From assembly GCA_039815685.1 (NCBI GenBank), contig JBCBYV010000001.1, positions 310,001 to 374,000 on the forward strand: a DNA stretch of 64,000 nt, written 5' to 3'. The translations under genes were made by a program, and so were the position numbers. Source of the stretch: Thermohalobaculum sp039815685 (lineage in GTDB: Bacteria > Pseudomonadota > Alphaproteobacteria > Rhodobacterales > Rhodobacteraceae). The notes below the pieces were generated by a model. The model had not been told where the DNA came from. It did no database searches and worked only from the letters and a program-made list of their open reading frames with translations. Numbering within the stretch: position 1 is the first letter of the stretch; every line of letters starts with the position of its first letter. Below are positions 60,145 to 64,000 of the stretch, piece after piece.

Positions 60145-61302
60145 ATGCGTGATACGACGCGCGAGATCACATTGGTGATCGAGGGTGACAGGGTCCTGAC
60201 GCCGGAAGGGTTGCGCCCGGCTTGTCTTGGCATCGCTGGGCACCGGATCGTCCGGCTCTCGAGCGACGTGCCCGATGCCGTGCGACGCATCGATGCCCGG
60301 GGTTTGCTGGTTCTGCCTGGTATCGTGGATATCCATGGCGACGCGTTCGAGCGCCAGCTGATGCCGCGACCGAGCACGGCGATCGCACCCGATATCGCCT
60401 TTTTGGATACCGACCGCCAGCTCCTGGCCAACGGGATTACAACGGCCTTCCACGGCATCAGCGTGTCATGGGAGCCGGGACTGCGCAGCCTCGCGAACGC
60501 CGAAATACTCGTTGGCGAACTGATGCGCCTTCGCCCCCGGCTTGGATGCGACACGCGGCTCCATATCCGCTGGGAGACCTTTGCACTTGAAGCGGTGGAG
60601 GCGGTGCGCGCGTGGCTCTCGCTCCATCCGCGACCGATCTTGGCCTTCAACGACCACACGACCGGCGTGATCGAGAAGGCGCCCATCGCGCGCAAGACCG
60701 ACCAGCATGCGGAGAGAGCTGGACTGACGGTCCCGGAATACGAGGCGATGCTGGAGGCGCAATGGACCCGCCGCGCACTGGTGCCGACAGCCGTGGAGCA
60801 CCTCGCCGCCGAGGCTAGGGCATGCGGCGCTGTGCTGCTGGCCCATGATGAGCGCACGCCGAGCGAGCGAGAGCAGTTTCGTGCCCTCGGTGCCGTCACC
60901 TCGGAGTTTCCAATGAACGAGGAGACGGCCAAGGCCGCGCGAATGGCGGGCGAGCACACCGTCCTCGGTGCACCAAACGTCCTTCGCGGCGGCAGCCATA
61001 ACGCCATGATGAGTGCGACCCCGGCTGTGGTGTCGGGGCTCTGCACCGTGCTGGCGTCGGACTACTACTACCCTGCGCCGCTCCATGCGGCCTTCCGCCT
61101 CGTGCGTGACGGGGTGTTGGCGTTGCCGGAGGCATGGTCGCTCCTCTCAGCGAACGCCGCGGCTGCCTGCGGTCTTCCCGATCGCGGCACGCTCGAAAAA
61201 GGAAAACGCGCCGACATTACGTTGGTCGACGCGTCCGATGAGGGGTTGCCAAAGGTGGTGTCGACCGTGGTTGCGGGGCGGGAGGTCTTCTCGGCCCGCT
61301 AG
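60145..61302 (+). CDS. phnM: PhnM-like alpha-D-ribose 1-methylphosphonate 5-triphosphate diphosphatase
   Basis: 385 aa amidohydrolase. PGIVDIHGDAFERQLMPRP carries the metal-binding His-x-Asp variant of the PhnM group, followed by TTAFHGISVSWEPGLRS, FNDHTTGV, LLAHDERTPSE, NVLRGGSHNAMMSATP and LASDYYYPAPL. In C-P lyase pathways it removes diphosphate from ribose 1-phosphonate 5-triphosphate. No other phn genes are nearby, so the role may differ. ATG 60145 with GGGAAAA is preferred; ATG 60106 is an alternative. Confidence 0.86.
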   Translation: MRDTTREITLVIEGDRVLTPEGLRPACLGIAGHRIVRLSSDVPDAVRRIDARGLLVLPGIVDIHGDAFERQLMPRPSTAIAPDIAFLDTDRQLLANGITTAFHGISVSWEPGLRSLANAEILVGELMRLRPRLGCDTRLHIRWETFALEAVEAVRAWLSLHPRPILAFNDHTTGVIEKAPIARKTDQHAERAGLTVPEYEAMLEAQWTRRALVPTAVEHLAAEARACGAVLLAHDERTPSEREQFRALGAVTSEFPMNEETAKAARMAGEHTVLGAPNVLRGGSHNAMMSATPAVVSGLCTVLASDYYYPAPLHAAFRLVRDGVLALPEAWSLLSANAAAACGLPDRGTLEKGKRADITLVDASDEGLPKVVSTVVAGREVFSAR

Positions 61303-61305
61303 TCG

Positions 61306-61527
61306 TCAGCGCCAGTAGTTGAAGAAGATCAGCGCCCACTGCACCGCCGCCATCAGGACAAGCGCCCCGACAGTGCTGCGGAAGAGCAGGGTGGAGCCGA
61401 GGATCTGACGCATGCTGATCCCGCCGGAGGCCCCCTCCGAAGGCGCCTCCGCCACCTCTGCCTTTGGCTTCACAGCGCGCTTTCCAGCGAACGGGCTCTT
61501 CAGTTTCGGCATCTCGAACTTTGCCAT
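61306..61527 (-). CDS. Small single-span membrane protein
   Basis: 73 aa. A Lys/Pro-rich cytoplasmic N-terminus (MAKFEMPKLKSPFAGK), then GISMRQILGSTLLFRSTVG and a membrane helix GALVLMAAVQWALIFFNYW. GGGAGATCTGAG precedes the ATG at 61527. It is the last gene of the DUF2333 operon, 14 bp after it. Unknown function. Confidence 0.75.
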   Translation of the reverse strand: MAKFEMPKLKSPFAGKRAVKPKAEVAEAPSEGASGGISMRQILGSTLLFRSTVGALVLMAAVQWALIFFNYWR

Positions 61528-61541
61528 CTCAGATCTCCCGA

Positions 61542-62561
61542 TCACTGGTTCAACACGGTCATGACGTCGCGCAGCTGGGTCTTGGCGCGCAGCGCGAAGA
61601 AGCCGAGTTCCGTCACGTGGTTCGGTATGAAGACCGATCCCGGCGGGCTGTTCGTCACGATAAGCGGGCGCATGGCGGCGGCGTTCTCGAAGCTCTCGAT
61701 CATACGGCTCCAGACGACGCTCAGACCTTCGCCTGCGATGATGTCGCTGAAATCCTGCTCAAGGGACTTCAGCAGCATGGCATAGGCATAAAGGCGGCCC
61801 TTGGTGACGTAGAAGACCTCGTTCGACGTCGTCGACACGGCCTCGCCTGCAGCGACCCGCTCCACATGGTCGGAGAGGACATTGATCTTCGAAGACACGT
61901 CCGCTTCGATCCGCGCGAGCGTCGCAACCAAGTTATCCTGGCGCGGGTCGAAGAAAGCCTCACCGCTCGCGACGCGCTGGTTGTAGGACTCGAGCGCCCG
62001 CACCGCCGAGAGATACTGCTCCTCGCTCGTGACGACGGGTGTCCAGGTCTTCTCGAAATCGAAGAACCAGACATCACCGGGGAAGCGAAGAAGCCCTGCG
62101 GCTCGATCCAGATCCGGATCCACCGCTGTTGCACCACGCGACCTGCCGAGCGAGTCCGCAAGCTCGAAAGCGAAGCGGCTGAGGCCGTAGACCACGCCCT
62201 GCTGATAGTGCTTCATGTTCGGCAGCCAGTGGCCGGGCATGAAGAACGGCTCGTTCGCGACCCAGGCGTGATCGTTCACCTCGCGCTCGATGAGCGCGAC
62301 CGTGATATCGACGCTCGCCAGCCCGCCTTCTGTCGGCTGTGCCGGTGCGAAAGTGAGGCTATCGTCGATGCGCTCGGTCAACAGCATCCCGCCGAGCACA
62401 TAGGCGCCGACAAGGTTCACCGCGACCAACCCCGCCACGAGACCACCCTTGGCGGCGGTCACAGGGTTGAAGCGGCGACCCTGCCGGGGGGCCTTCTCGG
62501 CGGCCGGCTTGGCGCCGTCATCCGGGGCGGCGCCGATCTGTGCTTCGGCGGTGATAGTCAT
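61542..62561 (-). CDS. DUF2333 family protein
   Basis: 339 aa. One N-terminal membrane helix (GGLVAGLVAVNLVGAYVLGGML) and a large helical periplasmic domain (EREVNDHAWVANEPFFMPGHWLPNM, YGLSRFAFELADSLGRSRGA, RFPGDVWFFDFEKTWTPV). This wording is that of DUF2333, a poorly characterised envelope family. The start overlaps the upstream gene by 4 bp. Confidence 0.88.
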   Translation of the reverse strand: MTITAEAQIGAAPDDGAKPAAEKAPRQGRRFNPVTAAKGGLVAGLVAVNLVGAYVLGGMLLTERIDDSLTFAPAQPTEGGLASVDITVALIEREVNDHAWVANEPFFMPGHWLPNMKHYQQGVVYGLSRFAFELADSLGRSRGATAVDPDLDRAAGLLRFPGDVWFFDFEKTWTPVVTSEEQYLSAVRALESYNQRVASGEAFFDPRQDNLVATLARIEADVSSKINVLSDHVERVAAGEAVSTTSNEVFYVTKGRLYAYAMLLKSLEQDFSDIIAGEGLSVVWSRMIESFENAAAMRPLIVTNSPPGSVFIPNHVTELGFFALRAKTQLRDVMTVLNQ

Positions 62562-62998
62562 GCGGCAACGCGCTCCGTGCTGGTGGGCTCACCGGTGTTC
62601 CCGGATGCGGGCGCCGTCTCATTGGCGTCCTCGGCATCCAGATCCGCCTCGGTCACTTGGGCGACCGGCGCCTCGGGGGCGGCGATGGCGAGGACCGGGC
62701 CAGGCGCTTCGAGACGCAGCTCGGGGCGGCGCTCAGGCTGGAAGACGCACAGCTCGGTAAAGCTGTAGATCTCGTCGCGCTTCAGCCCCAGCATGGCAAG
62801 CTGGCGCTTGTTGAGCTTGTTGAGCGCGTCGTGAATCCGGTCGAAATCCCTCTCGGTGCGCCACGTCTCGCGCGCAGCCGCGAGCCGCGCCGGCAGACGC
62901 GCAATCTCGGCCATCGCCTCGCGCAGTTCGCGCCCAAGACGCTCACCAAACGAGCGCTGAACAGCGGTGGTGCCCTGCATCATGGTGGCATCGCTCAT
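62558..62998 (-). CDS. Hypothetical protein, first gene of DUF2333 operon
   Basis: 146 aa. An amphipathic N-terminal part (FGERLGRELREAMAEIARLP), then FDRIHDALNKLNKRQLAMLGLKRDEIYSF, reminiscent of DUF1127's RLDDRxLxDIGLxR, and an acidic Ala/Pro-rich C-terminus. No membrane segment. Likely cytoplasmic partner of the DUF2333 membrane protein. Confidence 0.7.
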   Translation of the reverse strand: MSDATMMQGTTAVQRSFGERLGRELREAMAEIARLPARLAAARETWRTERDFDRIHDALNKLNKRQLAMLGLKRDEIYSFTELCVFQPERRPELRLEAPGPVLAIAAPEAPVAQVTEADLDAEDANETAPASGNTGEPTSTERVAA

Positions 62999-63278
62999 GT
63001 CGTGGCCCTTCCTTGTATCTCCGATACTTCGGCTTCAGCATGCGCTTCTCTGCGACATGCGAAGGTGAGACGGGCAGGGCCGGGCTTTCATCCCGCGCGC
63101 ATCAGCATTTTTTTCACCGTTTCTCTCGGCAATGCGCATGATCGGAGGGGCGTCATTATATGGTGTCGCACGCCCTCTCCTTTTTTCGTTCGAAAGCTAC
63201 ATTTCTGCGGATGAACACAGGGTCTCGCGCGTCTTACCCAACGAGGCCCGGCTGAAACGCCGTGCGCCGGGAAGTGAA

Positions 63279-63839
63279 ATGCTGGGAAGACGAAACCGTC
63301 ATGCGGTCGAGAATGAGATACCGAAGCTTAGGCGCTTTGCCCGGATGCTCGCCCGCAACGATGCGGAAGCGGACGATCTGGTGCAGGAAGCGCTCCTTCG
63401 GGCGCTCGCCAAGTTTGACACCTATCGCGGTCAGTCGTCCCTCGGCACCTGGTTGTGCCAGATCCTGGTCAACCTCCACCGCTCCAAACGGCGGCAAGAG
63501 GCACGGCGGCGCGAACTCCTCGAGGAGCGCGGCGCCGATGAGGATCGGGTGCCGGCACGCCAGGAACACGCCATCGAGCTCGGCGAGACACTCGCCGCGC
63601 TTGACGATCTGCCCGAGGAGCAGCGCGAGGCAATCGTCCTCGTCGCGATCGACGGTGTCGCCTACGCAGAGGCCGCCGAGATCCTTGGGGTCAAGCTCGG
63701 GACGCTCATGTCGCGCATCTCGCGCGGCCGGGCATCGATCCGGGCTGCGATGGACGGGACCGCGCGACGTGGCAGCAAGTCAGTCCGGGACGATCCGGGC
63801 ACTGCCGATCTGCGTCGCCAAAGGGAACGGGTGAGCTGA
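63279..63839 (+). CDS. ECF-family RNA polymerase sigma factor
   Basis: 186 aa. Region 2 is IPKLRRFARMLARNDAEADDLVQEALLRAL, with TYRGQSSLGTWLCQILVN; region 4 is LPEEQREAIVLVAIDGVAYAEAAEILGV, GTLMSRISRGRASIR. The ATG at 63279 is chosen; an upstream open frame lacks homology. The adjacent anti-sigma factor starts 1 bp after the stop, a standard ECF arrangement. Confidence 0.93.
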   Translation: MLGRRNRHAVENEIPKLRRFARMLARNDAEADDLVQEALLRALAKFDTYRGQSSLGTWLCQILVNLHRSKRRQEARRRELLEERGADEDRVPARQEHAIELGETLAALDDLPEEQREAIVLVAIDGVAYAEAAEILGVKLGTLMSRISRGRASIRAAMDGTARRGSKSVRDDPGTADLRRQRERVS

Positions 63840-63840
63840 G

Positions 63841-64000
63841 ATGACAGAGACGAAGATCAGCGATGCCGAGCTCAACGCCTTCTGCGACGGAGAGCTCGAC
63901 GAGAAGGACAGCGCGAAGGTGGCGGCAGCCATCGAGGCCGACCCGGCACTCCGCCGGCGCATGGCTGAGATGATGAGCGATATCGCCGCGCTTCGGACCG
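63841..64000 (+). CDS. Anti-sigma factor, N-terminal fragment (runs off the right edge)
   Basis: 53 codons visible: MTETKISDAELNAFCDGELD, then SAKVAAAIEADPALRRRMAEM. The ELNAFCDGELD stretch is the zinc-less, anti-sigma type that precedes a membrane or cytoplasmic domain. The C-terminus lies outside the window, so whether it is membrane-bound cannot be told. Confidence 0.82.
   Translation, partial: MTETKISDAELNAFCDGELDEKDSAKVAAAIEADPALRRRMAEMMSDIAALRT

Noticed and set aside
1..64000. tRNA genes, CRISPR arrays, prophage or insertion sequences
   Set aside because: Scanned intergenic regions; no cloverleaf-like segment, regular spaced repeats, transposase or integrase were found.

Overview
The window is GC-rich, densely coded DNA from an alphaproteobacterium, most likely Rhodobacterales/Rhodobacteraceae-like. 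The evidence is a CtrA response regulator next to its inhibitor SciP, a ClpS with an alphaproteobacterial neighbourhood, a TIGR02186 protein next to a TauE/SafE exporter, a VPLPA-CTERM surface protein, a PcaQ-type regulator of a pca cluster, and GANTC (CcrM) sites upstream of candidate cell-cycle genes. No rRNA, tRNA, CRISPR array, transposase or phage gene was recognised.

Positions 1-10.6 kb are housekeeping: a partial unknown gene at the left edge, transketolase, a DUF4164-like/zapA pair, a probable 6S RNA between zapA and 5-formyltetrahydrofolate cyclo-ligase, a YmdB phosphoesterase, an SLC13/RCK permease, clpS, a VPLPA-CTERM protein, YebC and an HpcH/HpaI aldolase. Positions 10.8-18.8 kb hold an asparaginase whose catalytic N-terminus lies upstream of any ATG, GTG or TTG, an M20 dipeptidase, mnmA, the sciP-ctrA cell-cycle pair, an overlapping bactofilin/M23 peptidase pair and a peroxiredoxin. 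Positions 18.9-30.2 kb hold a large AsmA/DUF3971 protein, TauE/SafE plus TIGR02186, an SDR, a YbbA/YbbP-like ABC exporter and a ubiG-like methyltransferase.

Positions 30.5-34.5 kb are a TadE/TadE-like/TadG cluster without the rest of the Tad machinery. Positions 34.5-42.7 kb are mixed: a lone KpsM-like permease, a GST, secreted proteins including a Tat-exported PKD protein, a glutamate-1-semialdehyde-aminomutase-like aminotransferase, a CMD-family protein and two overlapping AraC regulators.

The most unusual segment is 42.9-50.3 kb. It has an OmpR-type regulator whose receiver domain has lost every phosphorylation residue, then a 1178-aa multidomain glycosyltransferase, a 660-aa second glycosyltransferase and a sulfotransferase. 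The two large proteins share a repeated ~60-aa module (three copies, signature LLLxHPWSG) that I do not recognise. Together they look like a small uncharacterised system building a sulfated surface glycan.

Positions 50.3-59.9 kb are a 4-hydroxybenzoate/protocatechuate catabolic cluster: a CoA transferase, pcaQ divergent from pcaC-pcaH-pcaG, a TRAP transporter (probably for the aromatic acid), pobA and pcaB. PcaD is absent. The right end holds a stand-alone PhnM-like hydrolase, a three-gene DUF2333 operon and an ECF sigma/anti-sigma pair that runs off the window.
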